The notes beneath the pieces are model-generated. The model worked only from the letters and a program-made list of their open reading frames with translations, did not search any database and was not told where the DNA came from. Of a stretch of DNA of 64,000 nucleotides, positions 37,683 through 47,675 are shown in pieces. Within the stretch, counting starts at the first letter, position 1. Every line of letters begins with the position of its first letter. Where the stretch lies: assembly GCF_947495715.1 (NCBI RefSeq), contig NZ_CANLZU010000014.1:1-64000 (forward strand), given 5' to 3'. This stretch comes from an uncultured Oceanisphaera sp. (GTDB lineage: Bacteria > Pseudomonadota > Gammaproteobacteria > Enterobacterales > Aeromonadaceae). The position numbers and the translations under genes were made by a program.

Positions 37683-39941
37683 TTAACGTCCGGCGCGCAG
37701 CAGTCCGCCCAGTCCACGCTCTTCCAGATAACGGCCGAACAGCCCCTTGAACAGGCCGGTATTCTGGTGACTCAGGGCTTCCTGCAACAATTTCTGCAAC
37801 TCATCGGCGCGCGACTGACGCACGATATATTTAATGCGCATCAGGTTGCTGTTGTTCATGCTGAAACGCCGATAGCCCATGGCCAGCAACACCAGCACCC
37901 CGATGGGGTCACCGGCCAGCTCGCCACAAATGGACACGGGTTTGGCATGGCGGCGAGCCGCATCGATGATCTGCTGCAAGGCACGCAATACCGCCGGATG
38001 CAGAGCATCGTAAATATCGGCCACCCGGCCGTTGTTTCTGTCTACCGCCAGCAGATACTGGGTCAGATCGTTGGTACCTACCGACCAGAAGTCCACCAGC
38101 GGGGCCATGTCCTGTAACTGGTAGAGCAGTGCCGGCACCTCTATCATCACCCCCAGGCTGGGGTAACGGATGATGCCCTGCTGGTCGGCGGTTTCGGCCG
38201 ACACCTCACGCCAGGCGCGATCCAGCATTCTGCGCGCGACCCGTATCTCATCGAGACTGGTCACCATCGGCAACATGATGGACAGGTTGTCCAGCCCCTG
38301 ACTGGCCCGCAGCATGGCCTTCAGCTGTACCAGAAAGATTTCGGGGTGGTCCAGGGTCAGGCGAATACCCCGCCAGCCGAGAAAGGGGTTTTCTTCCACG
38401 ATGGGGAAATAAGGCAGCTGCTTGTCACCGCCCACATCCAGGGTACGCATGCACACCGGCTTGCCGACATAACTGCTCATGACCCGGCGATAGCTGATGA
38501 CCTGCTCCTGCTCGGAGGGAAAGCGATCACGCATCATGAAGGGAATTTCGGTACGGAACAGCCCTACCCCATCGGCGGTGTCGTTCATGGCAATATCGGT
38601 ATCCGCACTCAGACCCGCATTCAGCAGCAAGGACACGGTAACCCCGTCCAGGGTAACGGAGCTTTCATTGCGCACCGTATCGAAGAGCTCGTCCATCTGC
38701 TCTTCTTCGGCCATCAGGCGGCGGTACTCGCGCAGGACCGAAGGCACCGGCTCCACCAGCAGGTCACCGTTGTAGCCATCGACGATCAGGGTGCGATCTT
38801 CCAGCAGCTCGAAGGAATGATCGATGCCCATCACCGCCGGAATGCCCATGGCACGAGCCAGAATGGCGGCGTGAGAGTTGATGGAGCCCTTGGCGGAGAC
38901 GATGCCCTTGAGCTTGCTGCGGGGGATTTCCGCAATCAGGGTAGCGCTGATTTCATCCGCCACCAGAATGATGGGCTCATCCAGGGTCAGCAGCCCATCA
39001 TCTTCGTGGATTAGCCGGGTCAGCAATCGCTGGCCCAGATCACGAATGTCCGCCGCCCGCTCGCGCAGATAGGGATCCGACATCACCGAAAACTGGGCTA
39101 TCTGTTTTTCACAGACCCGCTTGACCGCACTGCCGGCAATCCAGCCCCGCTCGATTTGCTCCCGGATCAGCCCGATGAACACCGGATCCTTGAGGATATA
39201 CTGATACACCTCGAACACCGCCACCGACTCGCTGGCCTGCGACTCCTTGAAGCGCAGCGCCATGCCGTTCAGCTCGTCTTCTACCTGCACCAGCACCCGG
39301 TCGAGCCGCTCGTGCTGCACGGCGGCATTATCCGCCTTGCGCTCCTTCACCTGGCTCAGCTCGACGCGAGGGCGCCACACCCAGGCTCGACCAATCGCCA
39401 CACCGGGAGAGCCCGCCAGGCCACGCAGCATGCCGTGCCAATTGGGCGAACGCAGGTTACCCTTGGCCTCGGCATGAGCGATGACGGTAGCCAGCTGAGA
39501 AGCCAGTGTCACCAGAAACGATTCTTCTCCCTCTTCAAACAGTCGCACCTGTTTCTGCTGCACCACCAGCACCCCCAGGGTTTTACGCTGATGAATGATG
39601 GGAGCACCGAGAAAGGATTTGAAAGCGTCTTCGCGCGCTTCGGGCAGATACTTGAATTTGGGATGCAGCTGGGCATCGGCCAGGTTGATCAGTTCTTCCT
39701 TTTCCCCGATCAGGCCGACGATGCCCTCGCCCAGCGGAATGCGTGCGTGACCGACGGCCTTGGCAGCCAGACCATCGGTCGCCGCCAGCAGGTAATTCTG
39801 CTCATGCTCCTGGCGCAGATAAATGGAGCAGCAGTCCACCCGCATGGCATGACGGGTCTGGCGAACCAGTTCACTCATGGCGCCATTGAGGTCAGAGCTG
39901 GCCGTTACCTGCTGAACGATTTCCCGCAATTCCTTTAACAC
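37683..39941 (-). CDS. ptsP: Nitrogen PTS enzyme I (PtsP, EI-Ntr)
   Basis: 752 residues. An N-terminal GAF domain (about 15-165) is followed by the enzyme I phosphohistidine domain with the PEP-accepting His at about 357 in GSINSHAAILARAMG, then the C-terminal PEP-binding barrel (EENPFLGWRGIRLTLD, DFWSVGTNDLTQYLLAVDR). It phosphorylates NPr, which controls EIIA-Ntr and links nitrogen status to potassium and other regulation. It follows rppH by 25 bases and precedes lgt, as in E. coli. Confidence 0.97.
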   Translation of the reverse strand: MLKELREIVQQVTASSDLNGAMSELVRQTRHAMRVDCCSIYLRQEHEQNYLLAATDGLAAKAVGHARIPLGEGIVGLIGEKEELINLADAQLHPKFKYLPEAREDAFKSFLGAPIIHQRKTLGVLVVQQKQVRLFEEGEESFLVTLASQLATVIAHAEAKGNLRSPNWHGMLRGLAGSPGVAIGRAWVWRPRVELSQVKERKADNAAVQHERLDRVLVQVEDELNGMALRFKESQASESVAVFEVYQYILKDPVFIGLIREQIERGWIAGSAVKRVCEKQIAQFSVMSDPYLRERAADIRDLGQRLLTRLIHEDDGLLTLDEPIILVADEISATLIAEIPRSKLKGIVSAKGSINSHAAILARAMGIPAVMGIDHSFELLEDRTLIVDGYNGDLLVEPVPSVLREYRRLMAEEEQMDELFDTVRNESSVTLDGVTVSLLLNAGLSADTDIAMNDTADGVGLFRTEIPFMMRDRFPSEQEQVISYRRVMSSYVGKPVCMRTLDVGGDKQLPYFPIVEENPFLGWRGIRLTLDHPEIFLVQLKAMLRASQGLDNLSIMLPMVTSLDEIRVARRMLDRAWREVSAETADQQGIIRYPSLGVMIEVPALLYQLQDMAPLVDFWSVGTNDLTQYLLAVDRNNGRVADIYDALHPAVLRALQQIIDAARRHAKPVSICGELAGDPIGVLVLLAMGYRRFSMNNSNLMRIKYIVRQSRADELQKLLQEALSHQNTGLFKGLFGRYLEERGLGGLLRAGR

Positions 39942-39966
39942 TGCCGCCTACTCCTGTGTCGATGGG

Positions 39967-40479
39967 TTACCGATGTCGCTTGCGACCGTCTCGGCGGCCT
40001 TGCTCTGCCATCACAATAGGCGCAAATTCCCTCAGCACCCGTCGATATACTTCCCGTTTGAAAGAAACCACCTGGCGTACCGGGTACCAATAGCTGACCC
40101 AGCGCCAGTCATCAAACTCCGGATGCCCATGACAACCAAACTCGATGTGTGATTCATGATCCGATTCCAACCGCAGCAGAAACCATTTCTGCTTTTGACC
40201 GATGCAGACGGGATTACTGTCCCATCTCACCAGACGCTTGGGTAGCTTGTACTTCAGCCAGTGGCGGGTAACCGCCAGCAAGGTGACATTTTCGGGCCTG
40301 AGCCCGATCTCTTCGTACAGCTCCCGGTACATGGACTGCTCCGGCGTTTCGCCATCGTCCACCCCGCCCTGGGGGAACTGCCAGGAATGTTGCCCGTAGC
40401 GTCTGGCCCATAACACCTGGCCTTTGCGATTGCAGATCACTATGCCTACATTGGGACGAAAACCGTCGCCATCTATCAC
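39967..40479 (-). CDS. rppH: RNA pyrophosphohydrolase
   Basis: 170 residues starting with GTG at 40479 ([22 protein letters not shown]). The Nudix box [20 protein letters not shown] lies at about 38-57 with the metal-binding glutamates. It removes pyrophosphate from mRNA 5' ends and so starts RNase E-dependent decay. First gene of rppH-ptsP-lgt-thyA. The DnaA-box-rich region lies immediately upstream. Confidence 0.97.
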   Translation of the reverse strand: MIDGDGFRPNVGIVICNRKGQVLWARRYGQHSWQFPQGGVDDGETPEQSMYRELYEEIGLRPENVTLLAVTRHWLKYKLPKRLVRWDSNPVCIGQKQKWFLLRLESDHESHIEFGCHGHPEFDDWRWVSYWYPVRQVVSFKREVYRRVLREFAPIVMAEQGRRDGRKRHR

Positions 40480-41154
40480 GCAATCACCAGACTAAAAAAA
40501 TAACATAAAGACGATTGTTCCATATTCCCCTATTCCCGGCAAATGATGCTGTCGGCGCCAGCGTGATAATCGATGTTGAATAACTTGTGTTCTTGTCAAT
40601 AGTTATGAACAGAAAAAGGATCGTCGCGGGATCGCTTTCCCCCAATTTATGTGGATAAGCTTGTGATAAAGGCTGTATAGCTTGAGATCAGCTCTTTCTT
40701 CCAGCTTGAACAACAGGGTGATCAAAACATAAGACCGGATTAAAAACACTAAAAAATCAGACAATTAACTTCAAAAAAAAGGATCGAGCTGGATCTTTTC
40801 ACAGTCCGACTCAAATTGACTATCGTGTTAGTAAGTCTCGGTGCTCAAAGATCGAACAACGGCAACTTATCCACAAACACCAGGTAAACAAAGCGTTAAC
40901 GGTAAGAAAAAAAAGCCGTTTTTTGTCGTTTTGAGCGCCGTAAAATCGTCGGACGGCAGCGGTAGGCAGTTATCCAGAATTTCTGTGGATAAGGCTGTGC
41001 AACAGCATGTTTATACTCGGGTAAAACCGGTATATCATGCGGCCGCTGAAAAGAGCAATAACATGCCACCGATAAGCCATTTTGAATCATGTGGTTATAA
41101 CAATTACTGGCTCACTGGTCAGATTTTTTCCTACCTGTGGAGGGCGGTTATATT
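40480..41154. promoter_or_regulatory. Putative DARS2-like DnaA-reactivating region (rppH-mutH gap)
   Basis: A 675-base AT-rich gap without a gene. DnaA boxes: TGTGGATAA at 40650-40658, TTATCCACA at 40867-40875, and a facing pair TTATCCAGA at 40970-40978 and TGTGGATAA at 40984-40992, five bases apart. Several GATC sites lie at about 40619-40633, 40686, 40719, 40782 and 40792, and an A-rich tract is at 40739-40780. In E. coli the mutH-rppH (ygdP) gap is DARS2, where clustered DnaA boxes with IHF and Fis sites convert ADP-DnaA to ATP-DnaA. Position and boxes match. IHF and Fis sites were not firmly located. The promoters of rppH and mutH must also lie here. Confidence 0.75.
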
Positions 41155-41832
41155 TTGAACAATCCTGATTGCCGTCCTGAATCGATTCCGGCGCTGCTGC
41201 TGCGCGCCGAGCAACTGGCCGGTCTGTCACTGAGAGAGCTGGCCCAATCATTTGATATTCCGGTGCCTTCCAATCTGCGGCGAGACAAGGGCTGGGTGGG
41301 CCAGCTGCTTGAACTGGCGCTGGGCGCCAGCGCCGGATCCAAGCCGGAGCAGGACTTTCCCGAGCTGGGGGTCGAGTTGAAAACGATTCCCATAGACGGT
41401 CGTGGCAAGCCACTGGAGACTACCTTTGTCAGCGTGGCACCGCTGACGAACATCGGCGGCCTGCGCTGGGAAGACTCCAACGTGCGCAACAAGTTATCCC
41501 GGGTACTATGGATACCGGTGCTGGGTGAACGCAGTCTGGCCCCCGGCGACAGGATCATCGGTCAGCCGTTGCTGTGGAGCCCGAGCGAGCAGGAAGAGCG
41601 GTTATTACGCCAGGACTGGGAAGAGATCATGGAGCTGATAAGCCTGGGGGAAGTGCAGAACATCAGCGCCCGTCACGGCCAGGTACTGCAGCTCAGGCCC
41701 AAGGCCGCCAACGGCCGGGCATTGACCGAGGCGGTGGGTCAACAGGGCCAGCCCATCATGACCTTGCCACGCGGCTTTTATCTTAAAACCGGCTTCACCG
41801 CGGCCCTGCTGGCCCGGCATTTCATGCTGTAA
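41155..41832 (+). CDS. mutH: DNA mismatch repair endonuclease MutH
   Basis: 225 residues if the TTG at 41155 is used, which has GGAGG eleven bases upstream; a GTG at 41137 would add six residues and place GGAGG inside the gene. The catalytic triad is visible as Asp67, Glu74 and Lys76 ([12 protein letters not shown]), at the same spacing as E. coli Asp70, Glu77 and Lys79. It nicks the unmethylated strand at hemimethylated GATC under MutL control, so the organism should have Dam. Divergent from rppH across the DnaA-box region. Confidence 0.95.
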   Translation: MNNPDCRPESIPALLLRAEQLAGLSLRELAQSFDIPVPSNLRRDKGWVGQLLELALGASAGSKPEQDFPELGVELKTIPIDGRGKPLETTFVSVAPLTNIGGLRWEDSNVRNKLSRVLWIPVLGERSLAPGDRIIGQPLLWSPSEQEERLLRQDWEEIMELISLGEVQNISARHGQVLQLRPKAANGRALTEAVGQQGQPIMTLPRGFYLKTGFTAALLARHFML

Positions 41833-42987
41833 GCGGCTCCGGCTCCCTTAACCGCCAGATCAACAGTGCCACCAGCAGGATCCAGGGGATCGCAAACAGG
41901 TTAAGCCAGGCCCAGCCCAGCATCACCAACCCCTGACCGGCAAACAGACTGCCCATCGCCGCCGCCGAGAACACCATAAATTCGTTGATCCCCTGCACCT
42001 TGGCTTTTTCCACCGGCTGATAACTGAAGGTCAGCAGGTGGGTAGCGCCGATAAAGGTAAAGTTCCAGCCGATGCCCAACCACAGCAAGCCCCACCAGTA
42101 ATTCCAGAACCCCTGCCCCGACAGGTTGATCATCACACTCAGCAGCAAGGCCGAGCAGCCCCAGAGGATCACCCGTCTGGTAGAAAAGCGGCGGATCAGG
42201 GCGCCGGTGAAAAAAGCCGGCACAAACATGCCCAGCACGTGCCACTGGATCACCTGAGCGGTAGCGAAAAAATCATGCTGATGATGATTCATCGCCAACG
42301 GCGTGGCGGTCATGATCAGCACCATGATGCCGTAGCCAATCATGCCCGACGCCACCGCCGCCAGCAGTAACGGCTGGCGGAACAGTTCCCGATAACTTCT
42401 TACCCGCTCATGCCGGTTCACCGGTACCGCCCTGGGCAATGGCAACAGCAGGATCAGCAGCAAGGCCACCACATAGAGCCCGAACAGACCATAGAAGGCA
42501 CCGGCATAGGGATTACCCTGGTACCATTGCTGGGACCAGATAGCCAGGTTGGGCCCGATTACCGCCGCCAGCACGCCACCGGCCATCACCATACTAATGG
42601 CTCTGGGATGAAATTCGACGCCGCAGGACTCCAGCGCCGCAAACCGATACTGCTGACCCACGCCGATGGCGATACCGATCAGAAAGGTCCCCGGGTGAAC
42701 ATCCCCAGGCTCGACTGCAGCAGCCCCTGCATCGCTACCCAGGTACCAGAGAGTCCCACCAGATTACCGATTACAAAGCCGACCTTCCTGCCCAGCTTCT
42801 GCATCAGATGTGCGGCAGGCAGTGTCGAGATAATAAGGCCGAGAAACTGGCAGGCTATCGGCAGGGTGATCAATGACGGATGCGCCGCCAGTTGCTGGCC
42901 GATCAGCGCCGAGATCGACACCAGCAGAATATTGCCCGACATCAACAGCGCCTGAGCCACGGCCAGACCCCAAACGGAAATAGGCAT
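41822..42987 (-). pseudogene. MFS transporter broken by a frameshift (or sequencing error)
   Basis: Two frames together make one 12-span major facilitator transporter of about 388 residues. The N-terminal part (42679-42987, MPISVWGLAVAQALLMSGN...QSSLGMFTRGPF) runs into a TGA. Shifting by one base near the CCCCGGG run at 42689-42695 continues as TFLIGIAIGVGQQYRFAALESCG into the second part (41822-42661). Insertion of one base restores the reading frame. The substrate is unknown; the LMQKLGRKVGF motif between spans 2 and 3 is MFS-typical. The 3' end overlaps the mutH 3' end by eleven bases. Confidence 0.8.
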
Positions 42988-43051
42988 GAGGCCCCCGAAT
43001 CAAATAGAAAACACCATGCTAGCCCCTTTCCGGTAGCCTGTCTAAAGCGGT

Positions 43052-43084
43052 AAAAACAAAAAGGCCCGCAAATGCGGGCCTTTT
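43052..43084. terminator. Bidirectional terminator after rplS
   Basis: AAAGGCCCGCA pairs with TGCGGGCCTTT around AA, with an A-run on the left and T on the right. It lies about 20 bases after the rplS stop and ends the rpsP-rimM-trmD-rplS transcript. Confidence 0.88.
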
Positions 43085-43103
43085 GACACAACCGGTCGGC
43101 TTA

Positions 43104-43466
43104 TTACTTGCTGCCGCGGGGAGTAAGGCGCTCTTTGATACGAGCAGACTTACCAGCACGGTCACGCAGATAGTAAAGCTTGGCACGACGCACGGCGCCA
43201 CGACGCTTCACTTCCACGCTGCCGATCAGCGGGCTGTGAGTCTGGAAGGCACGCTCAACGCCTTCACCGTTGGAGATTTTACGCACGGTGAATGCAGAGT
43301 GCAGGCCGCGGTTACGCTTGGCGATAACAACGCCTTCGTAAGCCTGCAGACGCTCTTTGCCGCCTTCGGCAACGCGTACCATTACACGCACGGTGTCACC
43401 CGGACCGAAGTCGGGGATATCGGTGCGCAATTGTTCGTCTTCAAGCTGCTTAATGATGTTGCTCAT
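43104..43466 (-). CDS. rplS: 50S ribosomal protein bL19
   Basis: 120 residues (E. coli 115): [20 protein letters not shown], then [30 protein letters not shown] and a C-terminal [21 protein letters not shown]. It sits at the 30S-50S interface. Last gene of the rpsP operon and followed by a strong terminator. Confidence 0.98.
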   Translation of the reverse strand: MSNIIKQLEDEQLRTDIPDFGPGDTVRVMVRVAEGGKERLQAYEGVVIAKRNRGLHSAFTVRKISNGEGVERAFQTHSPLIGSVEVKRRGAVRRAKLYYLRDRAGKSARIKERLTPRGSK

Positions 43467-43498
43467 GATATTTCCTTACCTAGGGTAAACTGAAAACT

Positions 43499-44248
43499 CT
43501 ACTGTTCCGGCTCGCGATAATCGCGAACAAATTGGGCAAGAAGCTGCTCTTGCTCGTCAGTCAGAGCTAGGTTGTTCAAGAGTTCCGGCCTTCTTAACCA
43601 GGTCCGGCCCAATGACTGCTGCATTCTCCAGCTGGCTACCTCGGCGTGGTTGCCACTCAACAACACTTTGGGAACGGCCATTCCCGCCAGTTGTTCAGGG
43701 CGTGTGTAGTGAGGATGATCCAGAAGTCCTTCGCTGAAGGAGTCCTGCTCCGCACTCGCCATGTCACCGAGAACGCCGGGCACCAAACGGGCCACCGCAT
43801 CCACCAGCACCATGGCCGGCAATTCGCCGCCACTAAGCACGTAATCTCCGACCGACCACTCTTCGTCGACATCGGCCTGAATCACGCGCTCATCCACTCC
43901 TTCATACCGCCCGGCCACCAGAATCAACTTCTCGTGTTTTGCCAGTTCGGTCACGCCTTGCTGATCCAGCTTGCGGCCCTGAGGAGACAGGTAAATGACC
44001 CGTGCTCCCTCGCCGGCTGCCTGTCGCGCCGCCGCTATGGCATCGCGCAGTGGCTGAACCATCATCAGCATCCCGGGTCCGCCCCCGTAGGGTCTGTCAT
44101 CGACAGTGCGGTGTTTGTCCCGGGTGAAATCCCGCGGATTCCAGCATTCAAATGTCAGCAGGCCATCTTTAACGGCCCGCCCGGTTACACCAAAGTCGGA
44201 TACTGCCCGGAACATCTCCGGGAAGAGGCTAACGACCCCTATCCACAT
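43499..44248 (-). CDS. trmD: tRNA (guanine-N1-)-methyltransferase TrmD
   Basis: 249 residues. It methylates G37 of tRNAs that read CNN codons, using SAM in a trefoil knot. Motifs: [20 protein letters not shown] at the N terminus, [25 protein letters not shown] and [20 protein letters not shown] at the knot; [10 protein letters not shown] follows. Third gene of the operon, 27 bases after rimM. Confidence 0.98.
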   Translation of the reverse strand: MWIGVVSLFPEMFRAVSDFGVTGRAVKDGLLTFECWNPRDFTRDKHRTVDDRPYGGGPGMLMMVQPLRDAIAAARQAAGEGARVIYLSPQGRKLDQQGVTELAKHEKLILVAGRYEGVDERVIQADVDEEWSVGDYVLSGGELPAMVLVDAVARLVPGVLGDMASAEQDSFSEGLLDHPHYTRPEQLAGMAVPKVLLSGNHAEVASWRMQQSLGRTWLRRPELLNNLALTDEQEQLLAQFVRDYREPEQ

Positions 44249-44275
44249 GATTCTCTCCGCGCGGTTCGACTCGGG

Positions 44276-44797
44276 TTAAAAATCCGGATCCCAATCAATT
44301 TCGATGATGCTGTCCTGAATATTCACGGACTTTATTACCTGGTCTTCCACAAACGGAATCAACCGCTCGCGTTGACCAAAAGCATCCTTGGCATTGGCTT
44401 TTACTACCAGCACGTCGTTGGAGCCGGTTTCCATCAGCTGAGTCACCAGACCAAAATCATAGCCTTTGGTGTTCTTCACCCGACAACCGATCAAATCGCG
44501 CCAATAGAATTCGTCATCCGGCAGGGCAGAAAACAATTCTGCACTTACCGCGATGTCGGCACCGGTCAGCATTTGTGCCTGCTCGCGCTCATCAATATCG
44601 ATAAGCTTGCAAATCAGACCCTTGCCATGACGTTTCCATCCAGTTACCTGAATTTCACGCCAGTTGCTGCCGTTCTTTATCAGCCAGGGCCGATATTCGA
44701 AAATGCCTTCTGGTTGGTCGGTAAAGGAGTTGACCTTCAACCAACCTTTAATGCCGTACACGGCGCCCAGTTGGCCTACTACTACAGGTTCGCTCAC
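44276..44797 (-). CDS. rimM: Ribosome maturation factor RimM
   Basis: 173 residues. The N-terminal RimM barrel has [23 protein letters not shown]; the C-terminal PRC-barrel has [12 protein letters not shown] and [24 protein letters not shown]. It helps 30S head assembly through bS19. It lies 23 bases after rpsP. Confidence 0.97.
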   Translation of the reverse strand: MSEPVVVGQLGAVYGIKGWLKVNSFTDQPEGIFEYRPWLIKNGSNWREIQVTGWKRHGKGLICKLIDIDEREQAQMLTGADIAVSAELFSALPDDEFYWRDLIGCRVKNTKGYDFGLVTQLMETGSNDVLVVKANAKDAFGQRERLIPFVEDQVIKSVNIQDSIIEIDWDPDF

Positions 44798-44820
44798 TTT
44801 AATTCCCTACCTGTCAAGAC

Positions 44821-45072
44821 TTAGGCCGCTGCTTTGGCTGCGTCTTTGATCAATTTGGCTACGCGCTCGGATACAGTTGCACCCTGGCCAACCCAGTGAT
44901 TAACACGCTCCAGGTCCAGACGCAGTTTTTCTGCCTGACCGGCGGCGATCGGGTTGAAGAAACCCACTTTCTCGATGAAACGACCATCACGAGCATAGCG
45001 GCTGTCTGCAACTACTACCTGGTAAAACGGACGCTTCTTAGCGCCACCACGTTGTAAACGAATGGTTACCAT
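44821..45072 (-). CDS. rpsP: 30S ribosomal protein bS16
   Basis: 83 residues from the ATG at 45072 ([25 protein letters not shown]), matching E. coli (82). The extra residues of the longer frame, up to 45096, are not conserved in the family. First gene of rpsP-rimM-trmD-rplS. Confidence 0.98.
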   Translation of the reverse strand: MVTIRLQRGGAKKRPFYQVVVADSRYARDGRFIEKVGFFNPIAAGQAEKLRLDLERVNHWVGQGATVSERVAKLIKDAAKAAA

Positions 45073-45143
45073 ATCGTCCTCTATATACTGAAACAAACAA
45101 GGCCCGCAGACAATGCGAACCCTGGCTTAAAATAAGCTGCGCA

Positions 45144-45171
45144 ATTGTACTCTGATGCGGTGAGAATGCAA
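45144..45171 (-). promoter_or_regulatory. Sigma-70 promoter of the rpsP operon
   Basis: On the minus strand TTGCAT (45171-45166), a 16-base spacer and TACAAT (45149-45144). Transcription would begin near 45137, giving a leader of about 65 bases that contains a short GCTTATTTTAAGC hairpin. Confidence 0.65.
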
Positions 45172-45291
45172 CCAAATTGGCATTCGACAGCAAGGGGCAT
45201 TCGCGCAGCAATCAGGCGGTTACCCTCACCGCAAGAGATTCAGGACCACCCATTATCAGGCAGCCACCGCCGCCTACCCGTGGTCTTTGCT

Positions 45292-46677
45292 TCAGAAGGG
45301 ACCGTGCCGACCGCCACCGCCCATGCCACCCGGCCCCATCATGCCCTTCATCTGGCTCATCATCTTGCGCATGCCGCCCTTGCCGGACATTTTTTTCATC
45401 ATTTTCTGCATCTGGGTAAACTGCTTGAGCAGCTTGTTGACTTCCTGCACCTCGGTACCGGAACCCAGCGCAATACGCCGCTTGCGTGAGCCCTTGATCA
45501 GATCCGGATGACGACGCTCTTTCGCGGTCATGGAGCCGATAATGGCTTCCATGCGAACCGTCAGCTTGTCGTTGACCTGATCCTTGACGTTGTCCGGCAG
45601 CTGGTTCATACCGGGCAGCTTGTCCATCAGGCTCATCATGCCGCCCATGTTGCGCATCTGCGCCAGCTGATCGCGAAAGTCTTCCAGATCGAAGCCCTTG
45701 CCCTTCTTCAGCTTCTGGGTCATTTCGGCGGCTTTGTCTTTGTCGACCGAACGTTCCATCTGATCGATCAGCGACAGCATGTCCCCCATGCCCAGAATAC
45801 GCGAGGCGATACGGTCCGGATGGAAGGGCTCGAGGGCGTCCACTTTTTCGCCCATACCGATAAACTTGATCGGCTTGCCGGTAATATGACGTACAGAAAG
45901 CGCGGCACCACCCCGGGCATCACCGTCGGCCTTGGTGAGGATCACCCCGGTCAGCGGCAGCGCTTCGCTGAACGCCTTGGCGGTGTTGGCCGCATCCTGA
46001 CCGGTCATGGCATCCACCACGAACAGGGTTTCGACGGGGTTGATGGCCTCGTGCAGTTGCTGAATTTCGGTCATCATGTCTTCATCGACATGCAGACGGC
46101 CGGCGGTATCCACCAGCACCACATCGAAGAATTGCTTGCGGCCGTACTCCAGCGCATTACGACCTATGTCTACCGGCTTCTGCTCTATGTTACTGGGAAA
46201 GCACTCGACCTCCAGATCCGCCGCCAGGGTTTCGAGCTGCTTGATCGCCGCCGGACGATAAACGTCGGCACTGACCACCAGCACTTTTTTCTTGTGTCGT
46301 TCCTTGAGGAACTTGGCCAGCTTGCCAACCGAGGTGGTTTTACCCGCCCCCTGCAGGCCCGCCATCAGGATCACCGCCGGCGGGGTCACCGACAGGTTGA
46401 GTTCCTCGTTGGCCTCGCCCATCACCGACACCAGTTCGGCGTTGACGATTTTGATGAAGGCCTGGCCCGGACTCAGGGATTTGGACACTTCCTGGCCAAC
46501 CGCCCGCTCCTTGACCCGGTTGACGAATTCACGCACCACCGGCAGGGCCACGTCGGCCTCCAGCAGTGCCATGCGTACTTCACGCAATGTTTCCTTGATG
46601 TTTTCTTCGGTCAGCCGACCGCGGCCACTGATGTTTTTCAGCGTACGCGACAGTCTTTCGGTGAGATTTTCAAACAT
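45292..46677 (-). CDS. ffh: Signal recognition particle protein Ffh
   Basis: 461 residues. N domain, then the SRP GTPase G domain with GLQGAGKTTSVGKLAKF (about 105-120), DTAGRLHVD and TKADGDARGG. A Met-rich M domain follows, and the C-terminal tail is Met/Gly-rich, ending GGMGGGGRHGPF. It binds 4.5S RNA and signal sequences and targets membrane proteins to FtsY. It is divergent from ypjD, as in E. coli. About 220 bases separate its 3' end from rpsP. Confidence 0.98.
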   Translation of the reverse strand: MFENLTERLSRTLKNISGRGRLTEENIKETLREVRMALLEADVALPVVREFVNRVKERAVGQEVSKSLSPGQAFIKIVNAELVSVMGEANEELNLSVTPPAVILMAGLQGAGKTTSVGKLAKFLKERHKKKVLVVSADVYRPAAIKQLETLAADLEVECFPSNIEQKPVDIGRNALEYGRKQFFDVVLVDTAGRLHVDEDMMTEIQQLHEAINPVETLFVVDAMTGQDAANTAKAFSEALPLTGVILTKADGDARGGAALSVRHITGKPIKFIGMGEKVDALEPFHPDRIASRILGMGDMLSLIDQMERSVDKDKAAEMTQKLKKGKGFDLEDFRDQLAQMRNMGGMMSLMDKLPGMNQLPDNVKDQVNDKLTVRMEAIIGSMTAKERRHPDLIKGSRKRRIALGSGTEVQEVNKLLKQFTQMQKMMKKMSGKGGMRKMMSQMKGMMGPGGMGGGGRHGPF

Positions 46678-46821
46678 GATGTGGTCCGCAGTTGGCGAAA
46701 ATTACCACCAGTATACCCAAGTTATCGGCCGAACTTAAGCGAGGCCGGGTAGCGATGTGCTTTGTCTTAGGGGTATACTGGCCGTTCTTATCTATTCACC
46801 GGTTAATGGCTTAAATTCATT

Positions 46822-47610
46822 ATGGAATTGCTTGCTGTTTTGGCGATGGCATTTTATCTGTTGGCGGCCTTCGCCTGTGTGCATAATCTGCTCAACCCCC
46901 AGAACAAAGGGCGCAGCTACGGCCTGCTTGCTGCGCTGTGTGCTCTGCTGCTGCATGGCCTCTGGTTGTTCAACACCGTGGTGCAGGTGCCGGGGCAAAA
47001 CCTGAGTATGCTGAATGTGGCCTCGGTGGTCAGCCTGATTATTTCAGCCTTGATGACGCTGCTGGTCACGCGCTTCAGGGTGTGGCTGTTGATGCCGCTG
47101 GTATATGGCTTTGCCGGTCTGCTGCTGGCGACAGATCTGCTGTTGCCCGGTTATTACAGCATGCACCTGGAAACCCGCCCCGAGGTATTGCTGCATATCG
47201 GCCTGGGACTGATGTCTTATTCGTTGCTGGTGATCGCCAGCCTGCTGGCGATTCTGCTGGGTTTTCTCAATCACCGGTTGAAAACACACAAATTATCCAA
47301 TCTGCCGGCCATGCCGCCACTGATGACCATAGAACGCTATCTGTTCCGGCTGATTGTGGTCGGTGTGGTATTGCTGACGCTGTCTATTTCGACCGGCCTG
47401 TTCTTTCTGCAGGAAATGTTCAGCCCCGGCAAGGCCCATAAAGCCATTCTTACCATTCTGGCCTGGTGTGTCTATGTGGGCCTGCTCTGGGGTCATCATC
47501 GCCTGGGCTGGCGTGGCCGCAAGGTGATCTGGACCAGCGTGGCCGGCAGCATACTGCTGACCCTTGCCTATTTCGGCAGTCGCTTCGTGCGCGAGGTATT
47601 GCTGGGCTAA
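46822..47610 (+). CDS. ypjD: YpjD, CcsA-like inner membrane protein
   Basis: 262 residues with about eight membrane spans. It belongs to the cytochrome c assembly (CcsA/CcmC-like) family, but lacks the extended heme-binding WWD region visible in true CcmC. The gene order ffh, ypjD (divergent), then the CorB-like gene is conserved with E. coli. Its own role is not established; a part in heme or membrane protein handling is only inferred from the family. A TATACT -10-like box is at 46774-46779. Confidence 0.85.
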   Translation: MELLAVLAMAFYLLAAFACVHNLLNPQNKGRSYGLLAALCALLLHGLWLFNTVVQVPGQNLSMLNVASVVSLIISALMTLLVTRFRVWLLMPLVYGFAGLLLATDLLLPGYYSMHLETRPEVLLHIGLGLMSYSLLVIASLLAILLGFLNHRLKTHKLSNLPAMPPLMTIERYLFRLIVVGVVLLTLSISTGLFFLQEMFSPGKAHKAILTILAWCVYVGLLWGHHRLGWRGRKVIWTSVAGSILLTLAYFGSRFVREVLLG

Positions 47611-47675
47611 CCGACTTGACAGCACCCGGTCAAACCCTTAGTAATTGATCAGTTTCATGACACAGGACGGTCTGC

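Noticed and set aside
40480-41154. Chromosomal replication origin
   Set aside because: DnaA boxes and GATC sites resemble oriC, but genes on both sides, including the ribosomal operon, read mostly from the same strand, and dnaA, gidA and mioC are absent. A DARS2-type site fits better.
42661-42987. Two separate transporter genes
   Set aside because: Neither half has a complete set of spans, and one base joins them into a standard 12-span protein.
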